DNA of 64,000 nt from Globomyces pollinis-pini (taxonomy: Eukaryota > Chytridiomycota > Chytridiomycetes > Rhizophydiales > Globomycetaceae): contig MU621121.1 of the NCBI GenBank assembly GCA_025399215.1, positions 37,754 to 101,753 on the forward strand, given 5' to 3'. Both the position numbers and the translations under genes were made by a program. Shown here piece by piece: positions 40,089 through 48,845 of the stretch (position 1 is its first letter; every line of letters begins with the position of its first letter). Below the pieces are notes generated by a model. That model had not been told where the DNA came from. It made no database searches and was given only the letters and a program-made list of their open reading frames with translations.

Positions 40089-41099
40089 TTAAGTTTTGGA
40101 ACCTGTAAATTCATCAACAACAGAAAGTTGACCAAATTCTCTTGAAATAGTAAAATCATCCATAAAATCTCCAACTGCCTGCGAAACTTTTATGCTTTCA
40201 TTCTGAAAAGAGGCTGGATTGCAATTTAATTGAAATGACTGCTTCTTCGGTAATTCGGCATCAAAGTGTACTTTTTTCAACATTCTACGAAGTAAGGAAT
40301 CGTACTTCAAGTTTAACCTAGCGCGTAGTACCATGGTGAGGCATGATACGGCACTATCAAATAGGAGTGGAATTCCAAATGAAATTAGTAATTTTAATGT
40401 GATGTCCAATGATATGGTGACCCAAATCAGAATGTAGTCAACCCAAAGATCGTTGAGATTATATTTTTGAACTTTTGCCCAATCCCTCTTAATGGACATT
40501 GATGAATTTTTTGAATTATTCCATGAACCGTTTGAACTATCCTCTGTGGTTTGTCTGAAAGTAACATCTCCGACACGAATAAGTAATTTCATATCTGTAA
40601 ATACTGCCAAAGCCTCTGTAATAAAAACCAGAAAGATATTCAACGGTTTATAATATTGGTAGTTGTAAGTGGATCGATTAATCTGCACAGTAACTAAGTT
40701 AGTAGTAGCTATAGCCAAGTATATCGGTATAAGGGTGAATATCGGAATTAAATACAAGAGTTTGTAATATTCCAAAATGATTCTGAATATCTTTGTTTCT
40801 GGAAATGCAGCTCTTAGTCTGAATATGGTATTATGGTTAATAATGACCAACCCAAACTGTATACAACAAAATAGAAACGTAGTAAATGCATTTTGTACAA
40901 TTATTGGAAAAACATTTGGATAAGCTATTGTTGATGATACGGATTGAATGGCAAAGATAAGCAACACCACAGTTTGTCGGTCAGAATCGTTTTTTAAACT
41001 GAACTTCACTCCATGTTTTCGTAATGTTTGAAGCGTCAAAGCCATGTACATCCCTGTAAATGTTGAACCTCCAGCGAGGGATATTGTTGAACTGTTCAT
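40089..41099 (-). CDS. Intronless seven-transmembrane protein, copy B
   Basis: A 336-residue single-exon frame, tandem paralogue of the 38291-39343 gene and in the same orientation. Hydrophobic segments are at matching places, including LIPIFTLIPIYLAIATT and LNIFLVFITEALAVF. The loop before the sixth segment differs (Ser/Asn-rich here), and the C-terminal tail keeps SQAVGDFMDDFTISREFGQ. The sharply different loops next to strongly conserved helices suggest both copies are functional. The absence of introns, in a window where most genes are fragmented, suggests origin by retroposition or a lineage-specific family. The function is unknown. Confidence 0.7.
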   Translation of the reverse strand: MNSSTISLAGGSTFTGMYMALTLQTLRKHGVKFSLKNDSDRQTVVLLIFAIQSVSSTIAYPNVFPIIVQNAFTTFLFCCIQFGLVIINHNTIFRLRAAFPETKIFRIILEYYKLLYLIPIFTLIPIYLAIATTNLVTVQINRSTYNYQYYKPLNIFLVFITEALAVFTDMKLLIRVGDVTFRQTTEDSSNGSWNNSKNSSMSIKRDWAKVQKYNLNDLWVDYILIWVTISLDITLKLLISFGIPLLFDSAVSCLTMVLRARLNLKYDSLLRRMLKKVHFDAELPKKQSFQLNCNPASFQNESIKVSQAVGDFMDDFTISREFGQLSVVDEFTGSKT

Positions 41100-42024
41100 C
41101 TCTCTTGTAGTAAGGATTTAGACTTGAAACTTCTCATGAGGAGTTAATATCTGGGAACTGCAACGCCCTTCTAGAATGAGGTACGACATGCAATTCAGGT
41201 TCTTGGCTTAAGAAATCATATAAATTAAACCTCGATAATAGTGTTTTGGTGTTTTGGGGTAACAATTACACCGTTGCGTTCGATAAAACATTTTGGACAC
41301 CTTTTCACAGGTTTAAGCCAATTGCTCTTTTTGATACTGACTCTGTAGGGGGTAAATCAAACAGTCACTATCTGTAAGTAATAGATGTGTAAGATCTATA
41401 CTTCTTCCTCCTGACTTTAAAACACGAAGTATCTACTACACAACATTGTTTTTCAGTTCATGTTCAACGTTGGACATGAAGCGTGTAACCCTAAACCACT
41501 CATGATTGTCCTAGTTTGACATTGGATTTCAGAATCAATAAGCTACTGGATTTCTAAACCAATAGGAAGATAATCCTAAGTCACCTTTTCAAAAAACAAA
41601 TTAATCAAATTCTTATAGTTTCTTAGTAGGTTAAAAAGCTTAAATTCATCAATGTTTTTCTTACATTTAATTAAAATCCAAACTTTGGAATTATCAACCA
41701 TGACTATTGTATTTTAACATTTGAACCTAAAGGTTCAAATGGTGATTAATATTTCTCAATGAATATTTAAGAATTACGTAAACAAAGGTCGATCGTGCGC
41801 CAAAGTGGGGAAACAATTCTGCGATTGTCCTTTGACCGTTTTCACGTTGATTTTCAAAGATTTGTAAAGATTATTAAAACGCTTTAAAAACATGTGTTTA
41901 GACCATTTAAATTGAAATGAACAGTAAATTGTTACTCTTTAATGGTCACTTGATGTGAATCACTCCTTGATTGTAATTGAAAGGATGTCAAATATCAACT
42001 TTCGTAATAAAACTGCCGACGGTG
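41100..42024. other. Long intergenic region with no visible gene
   Basis: About 925 bases. Both strands are broken by frequent stops, and I see no tRNA, repeat or conserved motif. It separates the 7TM pair from the 11-mer repeat gene and presumably holds the promoter of the copy B gene on its left side. Confidence 0.4.
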
Positions 42025-42056
42025 TGACGTGACCGCAAACCCTGTCAGTATAAATA
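42025..42056 (+). promoter_or_regulatory. TATA box with upstream TGACGT element
   Basis: TATAAATA at 42049-42056 lies about 36 bases before the ATG at 42092. TGACGTGAC, a CRE/bZIP-like core, lies at 42025-42033. Such a clear TATA box is rare in this window and fits a strongly or inducibly expressed gene. The functional reading is inference. Confidence 0.5.
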
Positions 42057-42091
42057 AGCACCAATATTCATCATAAGAATTAATAATCATA

Positions 42092-42499
42092 ATGACTGTC
42101 ACTGAACGAGTTGTAGAAACTGCCGAAGCCGTTATCCATAAAGTGGAACCATATGTCCCAACCACTGTCAAGAACATTGCTGTATCTGCTGCCAATACTA
42201 CTGTCAACGTTGCCAATTTCGCGAAAGATACTACTGTTGGAGTTGCTACCTTTGCTAAAGATACCACTGTAAAAGGTGCTACCATGGCTAAAGATGCTAC
42301 CGTTGCTACTGCCAACTTTGCTGTGAACACCACTGTTAATGCAGCTACCTTTGCTAAGGACACCACTGTTGGAGTTGCCACCTTTGCTAAAGATACTACC
42401 GTTGGAGCTGCTACTTACACCAAAGATACCGTCGTTCATGGTGTTGATGCTGCAAGAGGTCTTGTTTTTGGTAAAACAGAAAAGCCTGAAGAAAAGTAG
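42092..42499 (+). CDS. 11-mer repeat amphipathic protein (perilipin-4/synuclein/LEA-like)
   Basis: Intronless, 135 residues. After a short leader, residues 36-123 are eight back-to-back 11-residue units with consensus TTVxxATFAKD. A Lys/Glu-rich tail follows (GKTEKPEEK). The units include TTVGVATFAKD twice exactly, plus TTVKGATMAKD and TTVNAATFAKD. Undecamer repeats rich in Thr, Val, Ala and Gly with periodic Lys/Asp are known from perilipin-4, alpha-synuclein and group-3 LEA proteins. There they form 11/3 amphipathic helices on lipid droplets or membranes, or protect against drying. I infer a similar lipid-surface or stress role. Codon use looks more biased (ACC, GTT, GCT) than in its neighbours, and a TATA box precedes it. 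The antisense frames across it are repeat artefacts. Confidence 0.75.
   Translation: MTVTERVVETAEAVIHKVEPYVPTTVKNIAVSAANTTVNVANFAKDTTVGVATFAKDTTVKGATMAKDATVATANFAVNTTVNAATFAKDTTVGVATFAKDTTVGAATYTKDTVVHGVDAARGLVFGKTEKPEEK
42197..42460 (+). repeat. Tandem 33-bp repeat encoding 11-mers
   Basis: Eight 33-bp units inside the gene at 42092-42499. Units 2 and 7 (ACTACTGTTGGAGTTGCTAC and ACCACTGTTGGAGTTGCCAC at their starts) are almost identical in DNA. This suggests growth by unequal exchange. Confidence 0.8.
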
Positions 42500-42840
42500 G
42501 TAGATAATATACATAGTTGATTCTTTATAAGTAAATTGTACATTTTTTATTGTTGAGAGACTTGGACCATCAAAAGGCACCAGTCATCATTTCGCGTAGT
42601 ACTCATATCGTTTAGCATATGAGAGACAAGTAATTCACAATGTAACTTGAATAAAGTAGAAATAACATTCCAGTTAGAGACAAGTAATTCAGTATATCTC
42701 CTCCAATAATTCATTCATATTTCTTTATACAAACTTCCGTTAATCCATCAAAATTCCAGAGTATTTTCGAATGGAAATGAATTGAATTGTAAAAAAATAG
42801 TAAAAAACGAAATTGAGTTTCCTTTTTCTTTCTTGATCTT
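42500..42840. other. Intergenic region with a 16-bp direct repeat
   Basis: About 340 bases with no ORF. AGAGACAAGTAATTCA occurs at 42622-42637 and again at 42676-42691. The right part must contain the SmF promoter. Confidence 0.5.
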
Positions 42841-43239
42841 ATGTCTGTAAAACTTTGAAAATGCATTGATTCCTAGTTTGTTCCTGTCAATCCAAAGCCT
42901 TTTCTGAATGAACTTACTGGAAAACCTGTACTAGTCAAATTGAAATGGGGTATGGAATATAAAGGTACTTTGGTATCTGTAGATTCTTACATGAACATGC
43001 AAGTAAATATCTCTATCAAATTCATTTTAGTTGAATAATACTGAAGAATACACTGATGGTGCTCCTACTGGAGTGTTGGGTGAAATTCTTGTCAGGTATT
43101 TTTTAATTCATTAACTTTTCTAGATGTAACAATATCTTATATGTAAGGACCATTCAAATCAATGGATTAATTCAATTAGGTACGACAGATTGAGGAAGAA
43201 GGAAACGAGGAGAATATCAATGATCAGGAAATGGAATAA
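42841..43239 (+). CDS. SNRPF: Small nuclear ribonucleoprotein SmF
   Basis: Core Sm-ring protein of spliceosomal snRNPs, about 91 residues. It is too fragmented to appear as one ORF. Exons are 42841-42846 (only ATG TCT), 42877-43002, 43031-43095, 43124-43142 (19 nt) and 43180-43239. Joined, the protein reads [20 protein letters not shown] and continues [20 protein letters not shown] (Sm1 motif). It then has [28 protein letters not shown] (Sm2 motif) and an acidic tail. The match to SmF is nearly residue for residue. Introns are 30, 28, 28 and 37 nt. Confidence 0.96.
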
Positions 43240-43655
43240 TTGTGGTTTAGTAAGAATATATTCCTTTTTGTTAATGGAGATGCATTTATTTATTGCTAAT
43301 CTAGTTCAAGTATGTTTTGTATTGTAGACATAGATTGTTGAGATTAAATCTAGAAGCAGTGCATACAGAATCTTATTAAGTTCCTATGCTTACTTCCGCA
43401 AGAGTATACATTGATAGTAGTAAATACAACAAATTTAATCTCAACTGTATATGTGATTTCTTGTAATGGCTAGCTCCATGCTTGTTGATTAAATTCTACT
43501 AAATTTCCACGATAGCCTTTGACTATATTCTAAATATTTGATCAAATCTTTCACCAGCAAGCTGCCCTATGTTGAGCAAAGGCCTGAGCTTAAACACACA
43601 CTTCGGAAAGCAAAAACATGAAATGATACTTGTATTAGTAATATATCGAACAATT
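43240..43655. other. Intergenic region, convergent genes
   Basis: About 415 bases between the SmF stop and the di-SUMO stop. It is AT-rich, holds the two 3' ends, and I see no coding or RNA feature. Confidence 0.4.
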
Positions 43656-44414
43656 TCATAAACATCCGCCAACTTGAGTGATCATAGCATCAATAACGTC
43701 ATCATCTTCCATTTCAAGCTAAAATATCAATATCAAGTTAAAAACCTCTTCTGGAGTGTTATGATTTTCGATTCGCACACCTACATTTAATTAGTTTTAA
43801 ATTACCATCAAGCATAAATCGAATAGAACCAGGTGGTTTTCCTTGTCCTAATCATGAGTAAAGAATTGATTGAATACTTTCACAATAAGTATTCATTAAT
43901 TTGGCCAATGGGGTTGTCTTTTTAATTTTAAAGTACATTTCACTATCCTAATTGTGAATCTATGAAATAATATACTGGTGAAGAGACTTTAACGTTGATA
44001 TGTAATTCAGATTTCACTTCAGGTTGTTTTGCTTCATCAGATCCACCTTGCTGTTCTACCATAGCTTCAATTTGATCACCATCTTCCATTTCCAACTTTA
44101 TATTAACATAGATTGAATATTTTACTTCATCTGGAGTATTTTCTGGTTTAATACGAGTTCCATCAAACAAGAATCTAACAGAATCCATTGACTTTCCTTG
44201 TCCTAACAATCAAACTTATTATTCATTACGTTCACAATAAGAATTCATTAATTTTCCAAGCTAATAATTAAAAGAAAAGGTAATACTGGAGTGGATCTTT
44301 TAATCTTAAACACAACTTCGCTATCCTATTACATTAAACTAACAAACGGTAACTTACTGATGAAGTCACTCGTACATTCAAATGCGTTAAAGTTTCGTCC
44401 TTTTGATCTCCCAT
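43656..44414 (-). CDS. Head-to-tail di-SUMO protein
   Basis: Nine exons (among them 44358-44414, 44287-44325, 44230-44260, 44126-44202 and 43976-44095) join to a 177-residue protein with two complete SUMO folds. The first has [48 protein letters not shown] and EQQGG (Gly85-Gly86, codons at 44042-44047). A 10-residue linker ([10 protein letters not shown]) and a new beta-1 strand ([11 protein letters not shown]) follow. The second has [49 protein letters not shown] and ITQVGG-CL at the end. Both carry the di-glycine used for conjugation, so a ULP/SENP protease could release two modifiers. All introns are 25-32 nt. NIP45/Rad60 tandem SUMO-like domains lack GG, so that family is excluded. The plant DSUL di-SUMO proteins are the nearest known design. 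Confidence 0.85.
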
Positions 44415-44472
44415 TGAATTTAAAAAACCAAAAAACTGAACTTTAAAAAAAAACTCTAGATTTCAATTGTCC

Positions 44473-46663
44473 ATGAATCTGTACCATTTACTGAACTAAC
44501 TTTACAGGAATCATTCAAATCCAGGTAACAATCAATCGGTACCTGATTTGTATAGAAAAATCAAATATTCCATTTGGTGCATCCTTACCCAATTATTCTA
44601 CTTGTAAATCATTTCTTTTCTCAATTATAAAGCGGATATGACTATATTGAATTCATCTTTGACTGGATTACATGTCCGAATTGTTCAACCATCTGATAAA
44701 TTCAAAATATCATTAATACATAAAACAATCGAGTTTGTTTTAAAATATGGTCCACAAGTAAGTTGATGAGTATGAATTGATATAGATAGTTTGAAATGGA
44801 ATTGATTTTAAGGGAACAATCAAAAAATAATTTAAAGTATTCATTTTTATGGAAAACTACAGTTTGAATTCCTGTTTTTGTTTTAATTGAATAGTCTGAA
44901 GATCATTGCTACTATCGATGGAAAATGTACAGTTTACACGTTGGATTTACATATGATCGATGGAGTACAGAACCATTTCCATTATTTCAAAAAGGGTCTA
45001 TATGGTTTCCACCCATCTTAAATTTTGTCGAACCTAAAGAGGTTTGAAGATGGCTATTCATATTTAGTATATCGACCATCCAGTTGTAGACTATTCCGAA
45101 TCTGATTCAGATATTGATTCATCAGATGATTCAGATTCGAATTCTGATTCTGAAGTAAAATCACAGCCGTCCAATAAATCTGAAGACATTCACCAACGAA
45201 GACGTAAAGGTGTGTTGACTGAAACCAAACGAAAGAAATTGATTGTTTGGTTACAGAATATTACATCTGAACGGCGTTATATTGGAGATCTCATGTATTT
45301 TTGCATATTACATTCCAATTCAGCTAACTCTATTTTGGATATCATTGTGTCTTCCATTGTATCTTCACAATCCGGGATCCCCATGAAATTATCCAGGTAT
45401 GTTTCTCAAAGTATGGGATGCATTGTAAACATTTTAAATTCATCATGAAAAGACACTACTAATTTTATATAGATTTCATTTGTTAAGTGATTTACTGTAC
45501 AACAGTCAATCCTCACATCCAAATGCATGGAAGTATCGATCTTCTCTAGAACCACGATTACAATCAATACTAGTGCATTTCGGTGTATTATGGAAACAGA
45601 TCAAAAGTCGAATGAAGGCTGAGCAAATGCGAAAATCTATCATGGCATGTTTATCAGCTTGGGAGACATGGTACAATTCTTTCCACTAATCGTAGGGCTG
45701 TGTTCACCGGTACATTTATCCATGACTTACGAATTTCGTTTATGGATCAGATTACCGAGAAAGAAACTGAAAAAGAGAGGAAAGTCAAGCCAATCCGAGT
45801 GGTTGAAACTGTACCCAAACTTGAAGAAATCAATATACCGTTAAAGATTGATAAATCTTTTTCCACAAAGTTTAAACCAATCAAGGTTGTGGAAGGTGAT
45901 GAAATCAAACCCAGTTCATTTCATCGAAACGCATTCAAACCTATTGACTCGAATCCGAATGAACTATCAGATACTTCCAATCCAATGTTGTCTACAAATG
46001 ATGAATCTGCTCACATATCTTCACCAACCATCACAACGATTGCGAATGAAACAACAACGAAATCCATACCAGCGACAACTAGATTATACCATCATACATC
46101 TATCCCAGAAGTACCGAAATCTCCGCCCTCGCAGTTAGATTTCCCCGATTCCATCCCATTCAAAAGAGTAGGATTGAATACAAAACGAAAGATATTAACT
46201 ACCAAACCAAATATGGGGATGTTCAAAGTAGGTCTCAAACTATCTCCGTCAAGGTTTCAATCCGCCATCCCATCCAAACCCATCATTGTGCCCAATAGTA
46301 TCCAGATACTAAAAACAACTGAACAAATCATGAACGAATCTGTCAAAGATGTGGAAGGGGTAGTGATGGAAGATAAACAGTCGGATGAAGATGAAGATGT
46401 AGATGGAGAATTGATGACGGATGAAGATGTCGATGGTGAACCCATGACTGATGATGATTGTGATGGTAGTATGATGTCTGATACAGAGCTGGCATCAATT
46501 CATGATCAGTCTGATGTGAATGAATCTGTAGATCATTCAGGTATGTCGTTTATTTATCAATCTTTAATATTCTTTTCCCCGTCTTAACTTCCTTTAATTT
46601 TTATTGATTTTTGATATAGCTGTGGTGGAGGATATGGATGTTGTTGAGGATATGTTTGCTTAA
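44473..46663 (+). CDS. U2SURP: U2 snRNP-associated SURP/CID protein (U2SURP/SR140-like), no RRM
   Basis: Splicing factor, about 640 residues. The start at 44473 needs three small introns in the first 165 bases to join MNLNHSNPEKSNIPFGAS to DMTILNSSLTGLHVRIVQ; this part is the least certain. A SURP module follows (TIEFVLKYGPQFEMELILRE, then YRWKMYSLH and FPLFQKGSIWFPP). After a Ser/Asp repeat (45100-45150) comes a CID (KLIVWLQNITSERRYIGDLM, RFHLLSDLLYNSQSS, MRKSIMACLSAWETW), which in SR140 is thought to contact the RNA polymerase II CTD or the spliceosome. The tail is Pro/Ser/Thr-rich, then Asp/Glu/Met-rich (DEDVDGEPMTDDD), and ends MFA after a long intron (about 46543-46619). Animal U2SURP has an RRM before SURP; no RRM is visible here. 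Confidence 0.8.
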
Positions 46664-46990
46664 GACCTATTGAATCTGTATCGTACAATTTATTGTTTAT
46701 TATAAAAAATATTTTTGCTTTACTTTGTGAATTGGTTTTAAAGCTGTTTGATTGGCAATGGTATACTCTCAATATAGTAGTCAAATTTCAATCTTTGTTG
46801 TCAAGTACATGTTGATCACCCAACAATTTGCAAATCCTCACCAATACTATCCCAATGTCTTCACTAGATCTACCCGATGCTAGATTCCAATGTCATTGAC
46901 ATGCCATTTATAGTAGATAAACACTACAAATCTCTTTGATGGGTTTGTTATTCTAATCTGGTAAGAATTTGAGGTTTATTTTGAATCTTT
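46664..46990. other. Intergenic region left of the foldback element
   Basis: About 330 bases, AT-rich, with no ORF of note. It is the flank against which a target-site duplication could be sought. Confidence 0.4.
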
Positions 46991-47633
46991 TATACGATGA
47001 ATTATCGTAGTTTGATTCTTTAATTGATTTCCATTCGCCAAGCGTTCAGTTTATAGTTGTAGATAATTAGTGGTAAATCGGATTTAATGTAAGACCCATT
47101 TCTAGCAAAAAGCATGTTTGTGTTCTCCTTCGATCCCATTATTTCAATTGGAAAAAAGACATCTAAATACATTAGGAATAATATTACCACTTTGAAATCG
47201 TTTCGGAACCACTCGATTTTTAAATCTCTCAGGATTGATTTTAACTTCAACGTGAATCACTTGAATTAGCACTTCAAACATAAAACTGATCCTCGCTATC
47301 CACATCTAATGTATTCGATCCTTTCGTACCGGTTACTAAATGGCCCAGTCAAAAGTCACTTTCGATCCAATTTTTGTTATCAAATTGGACAGACAAATCA
47401 GACAAGAATGAACAAAGAAAGATTGAACAGTTATATTAGATTAGAACATGGAAAAACGAACAGTAACGTTATTTGTATAATGAATGGCCTCTCCCGGCCA
47501 TCGAACAATGCCGTTATTCAAACTCCGACACGAAGATAGAAGGTACTGAATTATCAAATCTTTATTCAATGTCACTTAGAAAAAGTCTAAAGCATTTTAT
47601 TGGAGGACCTCCAAACTTTAAACGAGCACTCGC
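46991..47633 (+). repeat. Left arm of a large inverted repeat
   Basis: About 640 bases that reappear in reverse complement at 47749-48371. The outer end is TATACGATGAATTATCGTAG. A stretch near 47330-47400 (from GGTTACTAAATGGCCCAGTC) matches the opposite arm almost base for base. By eye identity is about 85-90%, with small indels. Short ORFs inside are broken. Confidence 0.85.
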
Positions 47634-47748
47634 GTTTGAAGCCGAACAATTCAAAAGTGCATTAGAGCGTCAAAACCTCGAATCTATCCGACAAGCTATG
47701 AGTAAACCCTGGTATTGGTGCCAGATGGGCATGCTATCTCTCATAGCT
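47634..47748. other. Spacer of the inverted repeat, open in one frame
   Basis: About 115 unique bases at the hairpin loop. In the + frame they read as hydrophilic, protein-like sequence (EAEQFKSALERQNLESIRQA, then SKPWYWCQMGM) with no stop. It may be a captured or decayed gene fragment. I do not recognise a family. Confidence 0.5.
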
Positions 47749-48371
47749 GCGAGTGCTCGTTTAAAGTTTGGAGGTCCTCCAATAAAATGCTTTAGACTTT
47801 TTCTAAGTGACGTAGATTTGATAAATCAGTACCTTCTATTTATACCTTCGGGTCGGAGTTTGAAAAACGGCGTTGTTCGATGGCTGGGAGAGGCAGAATC
47901 AATATTTCATTATGACATATAACGTTACTGTTCATCTTACCATGATCTAATCTAATATAACTGTTTAATCTTTTTTTGTTCATTCTTGTCTGATCTGTCC
48001 AATTTGATAACAAAAATTTGATCGAAAGTGACTTTTGACTGGGCCATTTAGTAACCGGTGCGAAAGAATCGACGACATCAGATGAGGATAGAATTCAAGC
48101 GATTCACGTTGAAGTTAAAATCAATTGAGAGATTTAGAAATCGAGTGGTTCCAAAACGATTTCAAAGTGGTAATAGTATTCCTAATACATTTAGATCTCT
48201 TTTGTTCAATTGAAATAATAGAGTATCAAGGAGATCGATCACAAACATGCGTTTTGCTAGAAATGGGTCTTACATTAAATCCGATTTACCACTAATTATC
48301 TACAACTATTCACTGAACGCTTGGTGAATGGAGGTCAATTAAAGGATCAAACTACGATAATTCATCGTATA
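47749..48371 (-). repeat. Right arm of a large inverted repeat
   Basis: Reverse complement of the left arm with scattered substitutions and indels. It ends CTACGATAATTCATCGTATA, mirroring the left terminus. A TA at each edge could be a TA target-site duplication as made by Tc1/mariner-type elements, but this is weak evidence. Confidence 0.85.
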
Positions 48372-48845
48372 TAATGAAAATATTATTGGACAACTCAAAA
48401 TTAGAACTATAAGATCAATGGTAAGTACTTATCTTTCAGACAATCAGTTATGTATCTAATATGCTGATCTACTTGTAGTTTATGAATCTGATATACAATA
48501 AAGTATCAATAGTTGATAATCATTATATTGTCTTTCCTCTGGAAGTGAATTCAAGTTGAGTTATTTTGATTTGAAACACGCTTATCCAATCTAGAAGTTG
48601 AGCAACCACAGAGACCAGATTACTATGAAAAGGGGAAATGTGAGTCGAATAGCTAGACTCTAAATTACCTATTGCAAACAGTGATCTAAACGATCACGTA
48701 CATTATCTTATGGAAATACCATTTGGTGAAAGGATCGGTTATTAATTCGAGCTTATGAGGATTTATGTGATACACAGACTAAACTCTTTAAGTGAACATA
48801 TTAGATGATGATAATTTTGTAATTGTCGAATTACTATTGATATTC
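48372..48845. other. Intergenic region right of the foldback element
   Basis: About 475 bases with stops in all frames, ending at the 3' end of the deaminase gene. Nothing recognisable. Confidence 0.4.

Larger units (their letters stand above)
46991..48371. mobile_element. Foldback/MITE-like element, non-autonomous
   Basis: The two arms and their 115-bp spacer form a 1.38-kb near-palindrome. Each tip contains its own small hairpin (CGAT...ATCG). No transposase motif is visible. A foldback transposon, a MITE relative or a hairpin-RNA source would all fit. Confidence 0.55.

Noticed and set aside
42197..42460. Possible CRISPR-like or minisatellite array
   Set aside because: The units are contiguous 33-bp coding repeats without spacers, and the organism is a eukaryote.
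41995..42580. Two long minus-strand open frames (Gly/Ser/Asn- and Val/Ala-rich) across the 11-mer gene
   Set aside because: They are antisense reflections of the 33-bp repeats. The plus frame has an ATG just after a TATA box and a meaningful 11-residue period.
43656..44414. Rad60/NIP45-type protein with tandem SUMO-like domains
   Set aside because: Those domains lack C-terminal di-glycine. Here both domains end in GG, and the second stops two residues later.
46991..48371. Autonomous DNA transposon
   Set aside because: No DDE, RNase-H-like or helicase motif is visible in the arms or spacer, so only a non-autonomous element is supported.
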